64,000 bases of DNA from Blepharisma stoltei. Taxonomy: Eukaryota > Ciliophora > Heterotrichea > Heterotrichida > Blepharismidae. The number at the start of each line of letters is the position of its first letter. Within the stretch, counting starts at the first letter, position 1. Positions 41,573-53,209 of this stretch are shown in pieces. The position numbers and the translations under genes are program-made. Location of the stretch: assembly GCA_914767885.1 (NCBI GenBank), contig CAJZBQ010000058.1, positions 124,001 through 188,000 on the forward strand, in the 5' to 3' direction. The notes below the pieces were generated by a model, which made no database searches, was not told the origin of the DNA, and saw only the letters and a program-made list of their open reading frames with translations.

Positions 41573-44500
41573 TTATTCTTCCTCAATTCCTTTAATTGAT
41601 TCCGGTTTAGGTCCCTTTGTTTTCACATCTGTGTCAATCAAAGACTTTCTTTTTAGGTTTATCTCAACTAGCCCCATCTCTTGTTCAATTTGTTTTTCTT
41701 CTTCATTGATTGGACCTACAATGCTTTCTAACAATTCGTCTAAATCCACTTCATTTTTGCAATTTTTAAGCTATATTTTATTAAATTTCAAAGCATTTCT
41801 TATTTTTATAGCATCGTGAAATTTGTGTACACGAAACATTACTTTGAGGTTCCAATTTGGATAGCCCTCCATTTTATAAAATACCATCGCTCTAACAACT
41901 ATGTGAGTATAATAACTAAAATAACTATTAGTTTCATACATATATAATGCTTCGTCCATATATCTTTTTTCATAAATTTGAATGAGAGCATTGAAAGTTG
42001 TTTTTTCTACCATATAAGTGGTTCTGCTACTTAACTCTATATATTCGTGTACGACTATGCATGTACTCCTATTTCTGATTGGAAGATATATCGCTTCTGA
42101 GTTCTCTTTATTAATGACCTCTTTTCATAGTGTATGCCTTGGCTGTCCTGCACGTGAAATTCCAGTAATAAGGAAATGCCACTCTATCAGAGTTTGAAAA
42201 TCAATTTCATAATGATCATCATTTTCAAAATAATTCAAAATTTCATTTTTTATTATTGATGCATATCTCTCTGATTTTTCAAGATTTTCGTTTAGACCAC
42301 TTATCAATTCCCTTAGTTTCAAACCAGGGATTTTATTTCCTAGATTCTCAAGTCAATTTTCTATGAGAGTATCAAAAACGAATTTTTTGACTTCTATATT
42401 GGGCATGACATAAATTCATTCGTTTATTGATTCTCAAAGAGAAATGTACCTTTCAGTGTTCTCATTTTTTTGGCTTATGAAGGAGAGTCAAGTATCCTAA
42501 ATGGAGGAGGAGTGCAAAAAACTGTTTTTTATTATTTGAAACTCTTGTTATATTTACTGCAGTCGGCAATTCGCTTTCTAAAGCTATATATCCTTTTCTT
42601 AGTAACTCATACAATTGATTTTCGCAATTGAAATTTTTAAGTTCATAATCGCTTTCTCTATCAATCCAATAATCTCTATATATGTTTTCTTCTCCAGATT
42701 GAGCTGCAAAAAAGCAATTCATAATTGACCAGGGATTGTAAATGCTGAGTTCTCCACTTCTATAGCCGTCATATCAAGAAGCTATTTGCCTTTTATTTAG
42801 TTCAAAATCCTCTTCTGTATTTCAAACTGAGGCTTCTCTTAAAATTTTATCAACTTCACTCTCTGTAAAGCCATAATACTCTGAAAACTGTTGATCCACA
42901 ACACTATTTACCATAAAATTATTTAGACAAGGCAAACCGCATTTTAAAACTCCAGTAATAATTGTTTTTTCAACATAATCAGCATTGTCTTTTATTCAGT
43001 AGGTAAGTATACTGTCCATAGTTTGCACAATTGTATCATAGCTATCCTTGGAAAATAAACAATTTAATGGACGATCATACTCATCTATTAATAGAAAAAT
43101 TTTTTTTTGATGAAATTTATAAAGCACTTCACTTAGAAATTGTATCGATGTAAGAAGCTCTGAATTTGGATCATTATTGTAGAACTAATAAAACATTTCT
43201 ATTTCTTTCGCTAGCTGTTCATCATAATTTTCTGCTAGGCGCCTTTTTAGTTCATTAACAACATATTCGTGCTCCTTGAATGCATCGCTAATGGCACTGC
43301 CGAAACATTCATGTATTGCTTCTCCAATATTTTCTTTGATTTCACATTCCAAAAAACTAAGAAAAATTACAGGATATTTTCTGGCATGATTTTCTATATA
43401 TTTCCCATTGTCTACAGTTGCAATTGCTAGCTTCTGAGAATCTGAACTATTTGAAAGACCATTGATAATTGATTTTCTTTCCTCTGTGAACAAAGCCTTT
43501 TTCATTGAGTTTATTCTTTCATCTTTTTCATCACTTAAAAATGTCCTAAGCATGTTTATATTTAGGCTTTTGCCCATCCTCGAGGTCTAGTGATCAGAAT
43601 AGCATAATTCGTATCATCTAAGACTTCTTTTATAAATAGCGTCTTATCTACGTAAACATTTTCATCTCTTATGAGATCTTCAAATGAAAGTGCTGAATAA
43701 GCGAATTCTCAATTTTTCTTTATTTTAATGTCTGAGTTTTGTATGAGAGTGCATATTTCGTAGCATGAAAGAAGTTTTCTTGGTATTATTATAAAGCTGT
43801 CGCTTGAGGTATTCATAATTTTTGATCAAAATTCTAATCGATTTGCAATTGCATTAGTGGCATCACACGCTTTATTTGTGTTTGCCTCTCACTTGGAAAT
43901 ATCCTCATTTAAAGTTTGGAGTACAAACAATTTTTGGTCTTCTACTCAAGCTTGTCGGTTTGATCGATCTGGAGGTAAATCAATTTTGTTTAACTCTATC
44001 CGCTTTTCTTTGAAATACTTCTGCATTTCATAGAATGTATAATTCCATGATGGCATTAATCTGAGAAAATCCTCACTTTTGAAAAGTATTATTACAACTG
44101 CTCTAAACAAAGCCCACCAGCCCCCTTATTTTGATCCACACTGTCCATATTTGTAACGTTTTTAAAAGGCTTTAGCATCCCTCCAATAATGTTTTCCTTG
44201 TTTTCTTCGATCTCATTAGTTTTCAACTTGTTTTTAAATAAGAATTCAATGAGAAGTGGGAGTTTAAGATGTTCGTGCTTCGAATTTCTATAATATATTT
44301 GACTTGGCAAAATTACAACGATGTCCCAACTGCCTTCAGATTGGTTTTTGTACACAGAGACAATTGGTTTCATTCGGCTATTTGGCTGGTATAGCAAGTT
44401 TTCAATTCTTTTTACATATAATAACTGGGAATCTTCACTACCAGATTCAAAAGGGGACTTCCCAAAAAATCTCTCCATCACAATTGAAACTTGATTATTC

Positions 44501-44622
44501 GGATATAGTCTCTCCAAAGTCTTGTAAATACTGAAATCGGAGATTTCTTGCACTTTTCCGCAAGCTTTTGAAAAATTGGCAAAAGCTATCCGACGTATTA
44601 GCTCTTTATCACTTAAATCCAT
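41573..44622 (-). pseudogene. Broken second copy of the AAA-ATPase-like gene
   Basis: Closely similar to 37548-40736 throughout, but frameshifted and stopped. There is a 1-nt loss in the CCCCCTTA run near 44130, a TAG replacing a Lys codon near 43187, a 1-nt loss near 43577 just before the P-loop (ATCCTCGAGG), and a frame change near 42330. Start ATG 44622 (MDLSDKELIRR) and TAA 41573-41575 remain. It lacks the 39028 foldback IES (empty site near 43038). The damage could in principle be germline only, but no TA-bounded removal repairs it. Confidence 0.85.
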
Positions 44623-44933
44623 TTTTAATATTATTTATTTAAAATATGAAACATTTTACAGAATGCATAAATAAGTGTTAAATTTTATAAAATAAAGCTT
44701 GGGAATTTTATATCAATGCCTTCTCGATGCTTTGAATTTTAACGAAAGTTCAAAATATTGACTTAAATTTTTGAAATATTACTATATTTTAAAGCTTTCA
44801 TTCCATTCTATTTCCTCCCTTATCCGCGAACAAATAGTTTTTGCTTAATCAAGGGGTTGGGGATATTTTTTGTTACAGTGTGTCTATACTCTTCAGAAAG
44901 CTAATAAATCCTGCATAATTATTATAGATTTAT

Positions 44934-47900
44934 ATGAGCAGCAATTTTGACACTGACCAAGCTTTGGAAGTCATGAAATGATTAAAAGGCGAAGATGATG
45001 GAGTCCAGAGATATAGAGGAATGCCTTTTGCGAATACAGAATGATTTATCATTGACAATGTTTGGCTGAAAAAGTGAAAAAAGCTAGCAGGGTTTTTACA
45101 GGAAGATTTAGATGTCCAAAGTCTTGGGGAAATCGATAACTCTGATTTAATTGATAATAGTGATGACGTATGAAAGGAAAGAGATGAGGTTGTGCTAAAA
45201 AATACTCTAGCTTTAGCAATTGACTATGAAATTATACCTAGAAAGGCATGAAAATATTTTTCTGAGAAATACGGTTGTAAAGACGGATCAGAAATCTCCA
45301 GAAAAAGCATAGAAATCTCAGGCTCTGAAACGCAAGTTGAAGTTAAGTATAAGCCTATTAAAACTATAGTTTGAAGAGGAAATAATTGGGAAACTGATAA
45401 TCCAGTAACTATATTTATTTCAAGAAAAGCATGAATCAGGGACTTTAGGCACAAATTCCGAAGAATCATGAGGGAAAAAATCCAGTCACTTATAGACGAC
45501 GATGATATGAAAATTTGGAAACTCGACCCTACCGTTTCCCTCGCCGATCTCAAAAATCTTGCCAAAGCCGATCATCTGCCTATCAAATTCCCAGGAAAAT
45601 CTCTCGACACAAACGAAGTTATCGAAGAATCAGAAATTGCTGACGAAGACATTATACTGATAGAAGTCAGAAAATTTAGCCTTGAATGGACATTTGCCAA
45701 AGAAACCCCAGCTAAAAGATGCGAAAGCTGCAGAACAGAAATATCGTCATGGGTAGAATGCATCAGCATTAACATTGTTGGAGATTTTAACGTATTTCTC
45801 TGATTCGCAGGGTGATTTAACAAAGCCACAAGAGCTCATCCCAGTAGACTCCAACTGGTGACGTCACCGGGCATTTCCGACGTACCATTTTTATCGGGTC
45901 GTGGACCATCCTAAGTAAGTGACGGCCAATTGAAGGCCAGATCTCACAGGCTGTGTTGCCTTGCTTAAAACTTGACTCCTGCGCGTTATGCCGCTTATGG
46001 TCTCCCTTCTCAGGAGTGTTAAGCAGTAAAACCCTATGTCCACCAAGCATCCAAGGATCAGGCCAGGAGACTTTCACTCCCCGTTGCTTGCCTGATATTG
46101 CTGGATGAGGGTCCCACCGGGAAAATTGAATCCTATAATAATAAAATTGGCCAAAATAGCGAAAATTCTTCAGAGAAGAATTTCCTCGACGCCATTTCAT
46201 TATTTCATGGGTAGAATGCAAATGTAAAAAATTTTTATATTGCAATGAAGAATGTAAGAAACGAGACTCAAAATTCCATTGGTGTGATGGAGCTATCAGC
46301 AATAATCAATATTCTTATCAAAGCCAAAACAATAACTATTACTCTTCTTATAGCTCAAATCCTTATTCTAGCAGTCCTTATAGATATAATCAGCCTGAAC
46401 AAAAAGTTTTAGCAAGGACTAGTTCTAGCAAGCTTGGGATCGTCGGACTGCAGAATTTAGGGAATACGTGCTTTATGAACTCAGGGCTCCAATGTGTCTC
46501 CAATACATATGTTTTGACTGAACATTTATTATCTGATAAATATCTGAATGAAATTAATAGATCAAATCCTATGGGAACTGGAGGAGCGCTAGTCCAAGAT
46601 TATGCAGCTCTAGTTAAAGATATGTGATATGGGAGCAGCAGCTCTGTGTCTCCATGAAATTTTAAGCGAGCTCTTGGCAGGTTTGCGCCCCAGTTTTCAG
46701 GCTTTAATCAGCATGACTCTCAAGAAATGGTATCATTTCTACTAGATGGGATTCACGAAGACCTAAATCTTGTCAAAGCGAAGCCTTATGTAAGTGAACT
46801 TAAAACTGCTGAACTCTCAGAAACTGAAATTGCAAATCTATTTTGGTCTAACCACATCTCAAGAAACCAAAGTATCATAGTTGATCACATGCACGGCCAA
46901 TATCGTTCTGAAGTAGAATGCCCTGACTGCTTCAAAAAATCGCTTGCTTTTGACCCATTCCTTATGCTGACCCTACCAATCCCATCTAATCAACAGACCT
47001 CTCTAGATCTTGTTTTTATCCCTTATAACTCCCAATCTGCAATTAAAATCAGAATTCAAGTCAAAGAAAATGCTTATTTCAAAGAAGTTAAGCACGAAGT
47101 CTCCAGATTGCTATCAATTAATCCTAATTGTATAGTTCTTGCTGAATTATCACATGGGTATAATATTGAAAGATTTATTGATGATGACGAAAGAGTGCTA
47201 AAAAATGCCCAGCCATATGCATATCAGACACCTGAAATTACAAATGATGACTGTGTAGTACAAATTAGCTTTATTAAAGAGACCAGGTATTTGTTTTCAT
47301 CGAGTTCTCCAGCAGGATTTCAGAGGTTTATTGTACTTAATAAAAATTCGACTATAGAAAATCTACATCATGCGATTTTTGAGTTTGTGGCGAATATAGG
47401 GAATATTGAGCTTTATCCGAATTTGCGTGAAAAATTTAATCAGAGTATGCCTTCATTGATAGGTGGAAGGGATTCTGATATATTTTCGTTGAAATTGATA
47501 AACCCATACCAAAAGAAAAATTATTATGGCAAAGTCAAGCAATGTCCTTATTGTTTGCAAACAAAGTGCAATAGCTGTCCTTTACCCTATACAGAAGAAC
47601 CTTTAATTAATTATTTTGAAAAATCAAATGAAAAAATACTCAAGGTCGAGGTCACATTTTCTAAAAATATTGGTTTTTCTTTAATAACCTTAAGCTCAAT
47701 CGAAACTCATGTATCCTGCCAAGAAAATATCAAGCCAAGATCCACTCGTGTTACTCTTTATGACTGTCTCCACCAATTTTCACAGCCAGAAAAGCTTGAC
47801 CAAGACAACACTACATATTGCTCCAAATGTGAAGGCCATAAAAGAGGCCTTACTCCCCTCCATTAGCGAACAGAATCATTGGAAAAATCCCTATTTTTTT

Positions 47901-48523
47901 GAGTAAAAGCCCACCCTCAAAATTTTTTAATATAAAAATTTTTTATGACAAAAAATTTGATGTATAAGTGATAATTAGTATAATGAAATCTCTAGCTAAT
48001 TCTGGTTAATTTTAAACAGCTTGCATTTTAAAACATAAATTTTGCAAATTAAATTAATTTTACTTCTCAATTTTTATACAAACTCAAATATTTAGATTTT
48101 TAATAAAAAAAATTTACGATAAAGTTTATATGAGCGAACAAAATATTTTTTGCTCGCTCACGAGGGGGAGTTAAAAAAATGGATATTTATAAGCTGCCAA
48201 ATATTTTGATAATTCACCTGAAGCGATTCAAGCATTCTCAATATTCTTATAACTCAAAAAACGACAAGCTAGTTGAATTCCCAGTAGAAGGGCTTGACAT
48301 GGGGAGATTTTCTATAACTAGAGGAGACTGAATATATGATCTTTATGCAATTTCTAATCATTATGGATCTTTGGATGGAGGTCACTATACCGCCTATGCG
48401 AAAAACCATGAAAATGGCCGATGGTATGAATTTGACGACTCCCATGTATCTCCTATATCAGAGCCTGTCGAAAACACTCTTATAAAATCATCTGCATATG
48501 TGCTGTTTTATAAGAAAAGATAG
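44934..48523 (+). CDS. DUSP/MYND ubiquitin carboxyl-terminal hydrolase (USP family)
   Basis: Cleaves ubiquitin from proteins. After removing the retroposon at 45747-46204 and the MITE at 47851-48171, the frame is 936 residues. Domains: N-terminal DUSP (about 1-150, DNVWLKKWKKL ... [12 protein letters not shown]), a ubiquitin-like stretch (about 180-260), MYND-type zinc finger (CESC...[16 protein letters not shown]...HWC), Ser/Tyr/Asn linker, then the USP core: [14 protein letters not shown] (catalytic Cys), QHDSQEM, a CPDC/CPYC zinc pair, and [14 protein letters not shown] (catalytic His) with EFDDSHV (Asp). The retroposon splits the MYND finger and the MITE splits the USP core before the His box. 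Start ATG 44934. Its 5' end is duplicated at 41030. Confidence 0.95.
45747..46220 (-). mobile_element. Retroposon (442 bp) in the ubiquitin protease, 16-bp duplication
   Basis: The insert 45763-46204 lies between perfect TCATGGGTAGAATGCA repeats (45747-45762, 46205-46220). Removal joins SSWVEC to KCKKFLYC, restoring the MYND finger. Read on the minus strand it starts TAATGAAATGGCGTCGAGG, matching the ATGGCG start of other inserts. The duplication contains TA. Confidence 0.93.
47851..48173 (-). mobile_element. MITE as 321-bp IES in the ubiquitin protease
   Basis: TA 47851-47852 to TA 48172-48173; ends ACTCCCCTCCATTAGCG and GAGGGGGAGTTA with the family body. Removal gives [18 protein letters not shown]. 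Inverted relative to the copies at 49601, 53445 and 56217. Confidence 0.92.
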
Positions 48524-48821
48524 TATTTACTTTCTCTCCGATAAGTAATTTTTTCACCACAATTAAGATAGCTAATTTTATATTTAAATTATCAATGAGT
48601 CTAAAAATCTTAAAAATTTGAAAATAAAAATGCTATTAACTCATGAAATTATGCTTTCAGTTCGAGTTTTATAAAATTAGCTCGAGTTTTTATTATAATA
48701 ATAATTATTACAGATGCATCAAAAATAATTTATTATTCTATTGGAGGTATTTTCTCAAAGTATTATCTTAAATGATAATAATGATCTTACTTGTGGACTC
48801 CAAGTTAGAATAAATTTAATA

Positions 48822-50214
48822 TTATTGCAATACCCTTGGGATTGTGAGTCCTAATTTCTCCCTAAGCTCTTTTATTTCTTGTTTATTTATTTCATTTTCT
48901 TTTTTAGACTTTGAGTGTTCAGCTAATATCGCTTCTAAAGAAGATTTAAGCTGTCTTATAAAATCTTTATGCTGGACTATTTCGTCTTCTTTTTTCCTTA
49001 AGCGCTTAATAAGTGAAAGCTCGTCTTGCTGAATAGTGTTTCCTGGCAGTATTAAACTGTATATATCTATATCATCTTGAATACTCCCAAATGTAGAAAC
49101 TGATGCTCGTGTGTTATTTATGTTCCTTCTTGTTCCTATATTAAGAGAAATCGGCATTAATGCAGTATCAGAGCAGGTTTGGCCTAAAGACTGGATTATC
49201 CCTTCTTCTTGTATCGCAGATATATTAGGAGTGTCTTCATATATCAAGGTACTCCTCATCAAAGATTCATCATGGTCTAACGTCAGCAGCTCTGCTTCAA
49301 TCCCGCTTTGGATTTCTGCGTTCTCATCAGTTATTTTTATCAAATTTTCGAACTGTTTTTTCATTTTATTATCATACATCTGGACCTTGTTAAATTTTTT
49401 TGAACTTAAATTCAAAGTTTGGTCCTTTAACATAGACATTTCGTCCCTCAATTTGATGGTTTCTTTTTCGTAAATTTTCATTTGTTTGTAGTATTCTTCT
49501 GATTGGGCTTCTTTTTCTTTTAAAAGTGCTTCGAGACTCTCGATTTTTGCTTTGGAATTTTTCTCGATTTGACTGATTTCTTTTTGATGGTCGATTTCTA
49601 ACTCCCCCCCCCTCCGCGAGTGAACAGAAAAATTTTGTTCACTCACGGAGGGGTTAATTTTTTTTTTTAAAAAAAATTTATATAAAAATTTTTTTTTTCG
49701 AAATTTAAAAAAATCCTAACTCGTAAAAATTGGAAAGCAAATATTAATTTAATTTATAAAATTTATGTTTCAAAAAGCAATTCGTTCAAAATTAAATAGA
49801 ATTAGCTCTAGATTTCATTATACTAATTATCATTTATATATCAAAAATTTTTTCCATAAAAACTTTTTTCTATTAAAAAAAATTTTTGTTCACTCACGGA
49901 GGGTGGGTTTTTAGTCAAAAAATAGCGATTTTTCTAATGGTTTTGTTCACTCACGGGAGGGGGGGGAGTAAGGTGTCTTTGGATTTTTCAAGGTCGCAGA
50001 TTTTTTGAAGAAGAATTTTATTGTCCCGGCAGAGCTGGTCGATGGTTTCTTTTATGAGAGCACTTTCACGGCTAAATGATCGGTGATGGCCTGGGTTTGA
50101 AGATAACGACACTTTTGGAAAATCGGGGGTTGAGAAAAGAGATGGGATATTGTGTGGAGGATTTATAGGGGAGTGAGGAGGGCTGATGGGGTCTTCTAGC
50201 TGGACATCGATCAT
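48822..50214 (-). CDS. Coiled-coil protein, unrecognised
   Basis: 340 residues after removing the MITE at 49601-49970. N-terminal ~55 residues are Pro/Ser rich (SPPHSPINPPHN). A coiled coil follows from about 58 (ALIKETIDQLCRDNKILLQ) to about 160, a Thr/Ser/Ile linker, then a second coiled coil (RLRKKEDEIVQHKDFIRQLK) to the end. Removing the MITE joins KSKDT to LEIDHQKEISQIEK and makes the first coiled coil continuous. Probably a structural or cytoskeletal protein; no family name. Confidence 0.75.
49601..49970 (+). mobile_element. MITE as 370-bp IES in the coiled-coil gene
   Basis: TA 49599-49600 to TA 49969-49970. Hairpin end CTCCGCGAGTGAACAG at 49608 and double-repeat end near 49890 and 49945; body phrase conserved. 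Sequence close to the 53445 and 56217 copies. Confidence 0.93.
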
Positions 50215-50439
50215 TTTTAAATTTTTATTAATTTCGTTTTAACAACGGAATAGGCTATAGGAGATTTTTTTGGAAAATTGCTGTGATTTCTCTTTAATTT
50301 AAGCTGATTTAATTTTTTTAAAAATAAATTAAATGATTTTTAGGCTTCTAACAAAGATACAGAGATTGATGATTCCTAATGATTTTAATCGATGAAATGG
50401 GAAAATCTTTTTTTATATTCTATATAATACTATATAATT

Positions 50440-50895
50440 ATCTCACTTATTTGCAGACATAAAAATGGCGCTGACAGACCTCCTGACCCTATCTCTTCAG
50501 AATCAACTGGCAACAGCCAGTGTGAAGGAAAAAGGCAAAAAGAGGCTGGAAAATCTTTGTGTACATTGGGCTAGATTTTTCTCAGGTCACAGGGAGTTAA
50601 TCACTGGGACTTAAGTTTTTACCTCAAAACCAAATTGGAAAGGGCAAGACCAGTAGAATGATAAATTATCGAGCAGGGCCCAAGAGGTGAGATTTACCCA
50701 ACGAGAAACTGGGAGTTTCGACCAGTGGAGGTCCATAGGTTGCAGGAGTCATGGAAGCCAAGATCGGTCATGCCTGCGGCGGCAAGAAAGGTTGCATGTC
50801 GGGGTTCCTCGGAGAGATGAGTATTTAGGGCGAAAATTCCCAGCCCGATCGAGGAAGAAGCTTAATTACATTAAAATTGGCATCTCACCTATTTG
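50440..50895 (+). mobile_element. Retroposon (428 bp), intergenic, 14-bp duplication
   Basis: The insert 50454-50881 lies between ATCTCACTTATTTG (50440-50453) and ATCTCACCTATTTG (50882-50895), 13 of 14 identical. It starts CAGACATAAAAATGGCGCTG. A short open stretch after this ATG is a by-product, not a gene. GC-rich compared with surroundings. Confidence 0.8.
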
Positions 50896-50943
50896 ATAAA
50901 GATTAAATTAATACATTAGCTCCAAAAAGTATATTTTTATAAA

Positions 50944-51528
50944 ATGAATCGATTATCAGAGATTGACGACGCCATAAGGAAAAAGCTAACTTCTTCATAT
51001 ACAAATTTCTCATCATCAATAAGTGCTACCAAAAGAGCCAGGATACTTATGGAAGCTAAACCCCTGCTCAATGCTCACATTAAATGTCGCGAAATATGAG
51101 AAGCTTTGCAATTAGCAGATTACAAAAAAGAAGGAGTCCTAAATGATGCAGCTTTACAAGTTCTTCTAGAAAAGCAAAGCAAAAATTTATATGATCTATT
51201 GCAGGTAAAAACCTGAGAAGATATGATAGATTTGTTAGATCAGGATGAAGACGGCTTTATTAATGAAGATGAACAAATTTTGATGTTTTCTATCATAATA
51301 CTTATAAATATAATTTATAATAGATATTTTTAAGCTATTTATTATAATTTTAAATAAAACATGGGAAAATTAATAAAAATCATAGAAAATTTATTATAAG
51401 AAAGTATAAAAGAGAGAATGCAAAACTGTGCTAACGAATTGTGTGAAATACACGAATACAACTTTTTCAAAGAGCTAATGAAAACCATTAGAATCATAGA
51501 AACTGATATTATTAAATATTACAAATAA
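50944..51528 (+). CDS. Small EF-hand protein
   Basis: 156 residues after removing IES 51291-51404; TGA is Trp (EIWEALQ, KTWEDM). One clear EF hand, DLLDQDEDGFINEDEQI (about residues 102-118), and an upstream LHxxD-like stretch (LLEKQSKNLYDLLQ). Helical C-terminus with Cys/His (NCANELCEIHEYNFF). May be a flagellar or regulatory calcium sensor; the family is not recognised. Confidence 0.75.
51291..51404. other. IES, 114 bp, in the EF-hand gene
   Basis: TA 51291-51292 to TA 51405-51406 joins EQILMFS to IKERMQNCANEL in frame. Very AT-rich. Confidence 0.75.
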
Positions 51529-51562
51529 AATGGCTTTTGCTCTTTACTAATTCTCTTTCCCT

Positions 51563-51866
51563 AATGGAATTTTATATATGGGTTTAGTTTTATCTTGGGG
51601 ACTTCTGCACAGCACAGCGGTTTAAACTTTGGGGACATATAGAGGAGCTGCTCTATAGTGCAACCAAAAGGCCCAGAGTTTCAAAACTCAGCACATCAAA
51701 GGAGGATGAACTTAGGCGAAACACACTCAGGAGCTGAGTAAGGCAAAGGCGACAGCATCGAGTCCGGGTGGCAAGCGCTTACCAAGATGTCAGGCTGCTT
51801 ATTTGGTATGGTTCAACCTTTTTGGATCGGAAATGCTCGCAATGTCCCATTTTGGCTCTGTCCCTT
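51563..51866 (-). mobile_element. Retroposon-like insert upstream of a coiled-coil gene
   Basis: A GC-rich block whose minus strand starts CCAAAATGGGACATTG, like the other inserts. A possible imperfect duplication is CTCTTTCCCTAA (about 51551) versus CTCTGTCCCTTAA (about 51856). Limits are approximate. It lies in the 5' region of the next gene. Confidence 0.55.
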
Positions 51867-51885
51867 AAAGACTTTAATTAATGCA

Positions 51886-53153
51886 ATGCATATTATTAAA
51901 TATCAAAGAGTTCTCCGCCAAAGAACTCACATCAAAGAAATGGGCATTTACCAGCAAATCGGCCTGGAGCGTAAAGAAGAATTTGAAGATCAATGAGAAT
52001 CAAAATTCCAAGAATGCGAAGCAGAATGTGAAAAAAGAGTCCAAGAAATGAAAAACAAGCACGAAAAAGAAATGGAGCAGCTTAACCAAGAAATTTTTGA
52101 AAGCCTCGACGTTTTAAAATTCAAACCAAAAATGCTTATGAAAGAATTACAATATCGAGAACAAATAGTCGCAGTAAATGAAAGATATGGCGAAGCCCAA
52201 GTAATCAGAAATGAGCTAAAATCCTTTGAGACTGCTGAAATTAACAGAGTAGAAAATCTTATCCTAAACGAACAAGAAAAAAAGCGGAAAAAATTGCTGG
52301 TTCTCCAGAAAAGAGAAATGGAACATTTATTAATGAAAAACTCAGAAGCAGTGAACCAGCTGAAAATTAAAAAACAAAAAGACTTATCCAGACTGGAAAA
52401 AGAAATAAAACTGCATTTTCACGATATTAAAAAAAATCAAAACCAAGCAAGTCGCATTGCTGAAAAAATAGGATCATATAGAGATGAATTAAGAAGGACT
52501 AAATTTAAGTCAAATAAAATGAAGCAGCTGAAAAAGGCGAGGGATCTGAAAACAAGGAAAAAAACAGCTAGGTCTTTAGCTGCGTCGTGGTCTTTGCCTA
52601 TGATTTTACCTAACACGAAATCTACTGTAAAAAATATCCTTGGGAGCACGCTAAGTAAGGATCCCCCCCTCATTTGTCCAATTTTCTAGTCAAAATTTTG
52701 ATAGAAAAAAAAAAAATTTCAGGACCTCAATTGTCTCATTTTCTAGTTTTTTTACAGTAAAAAACTAAAATTTAGGACATTTGAAAAATCCAAAAATGAC
52801 TAGAAAATGGACAAATCATTTTTGACTAGATTTTTTGGGACAAATGAGGTCCTGAAAAAAAAAATTTCTCAGAAAAAAAAACTAGAAAATTGGACAAATG
52901 AGGGGGGATCCTTATGTCTGTAGGATTTAAATCAATTAGTCCTTTAAAAGTTGACTTAACCAGTCTGACGAAATTTAATATAAAAAGTGACCCTGTGGCG
53001 ACCGAAAGGCCTGTCAATATAACTCCAGATTTTATGAACTCGACTTCTTTTGCAAGCAAAACAGGGAAACTTTTACAGTCAAAAAAGCAGACAAATACGC
53101 TGCCACTGCTGAGTGCGCATTATAGTGATTCACTTGAAAGACTCTCTGAATAA
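51886..53153 (+). CDS. Coiled-coil protein, probably ciliary
   Basis: 336 residues after removing foldback IES 52656-52912. Long charged coiled coil (EFEDQWESKFQECEAECEKR..., about residues 25-220) with KFKPKMLMKELQYREQIVAVNE (first 20 quoted in parts: KPKMLMKEL, YREQIVAVNERYGEAQ), a pattern seen in conserved ciliary proteins of unknown role. Basic KARDLKTRKKT stretch; C-terminus polar. Start ATG 51886 chosen because upstream sequence is retroposon; the start is uncertain. Confidence 0.65.
52656..52912. mobile_element. Foldback IES, 257 bp, TAAGGATCCCCCC ends
   Basis: Ends TAAGGATCCCCCCTCATTTG and inverted copy, followed by CCAATTTTCTAGT, which recurs in both orientations several times. Almost wholly palindromic. 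Removing 257 bp joins GSTLS to MSVGFKSISPL in frame. Confidence 0.88.
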
Positions 53154-53209
53154 TTAATCAATATTATTAAGCTCCTTGGGGTCATTGTTTTCTTTATATT
53201 GCACGTTTA

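Noticed and set aside
41573-44622. Rescuing the second AAA-ATPase-like copy by IES removal
   Set aside because: Its defects are single-base losses and a point stop; comparison with the intact copy shows no inserted segment to remove.
49601-49970. MITEs inside genes as spliceosomal introns
   Set aside because: Introns here are 15 nt with GT..AG; MITEs have TA boundaries, 290-770 bp and no GT..AG at the junctions.
52914-53153. Independent small gene starting at 52914
   Set aside because: It is the 3' end of the coiled-coil gene after removal of the 257-bp foldback.
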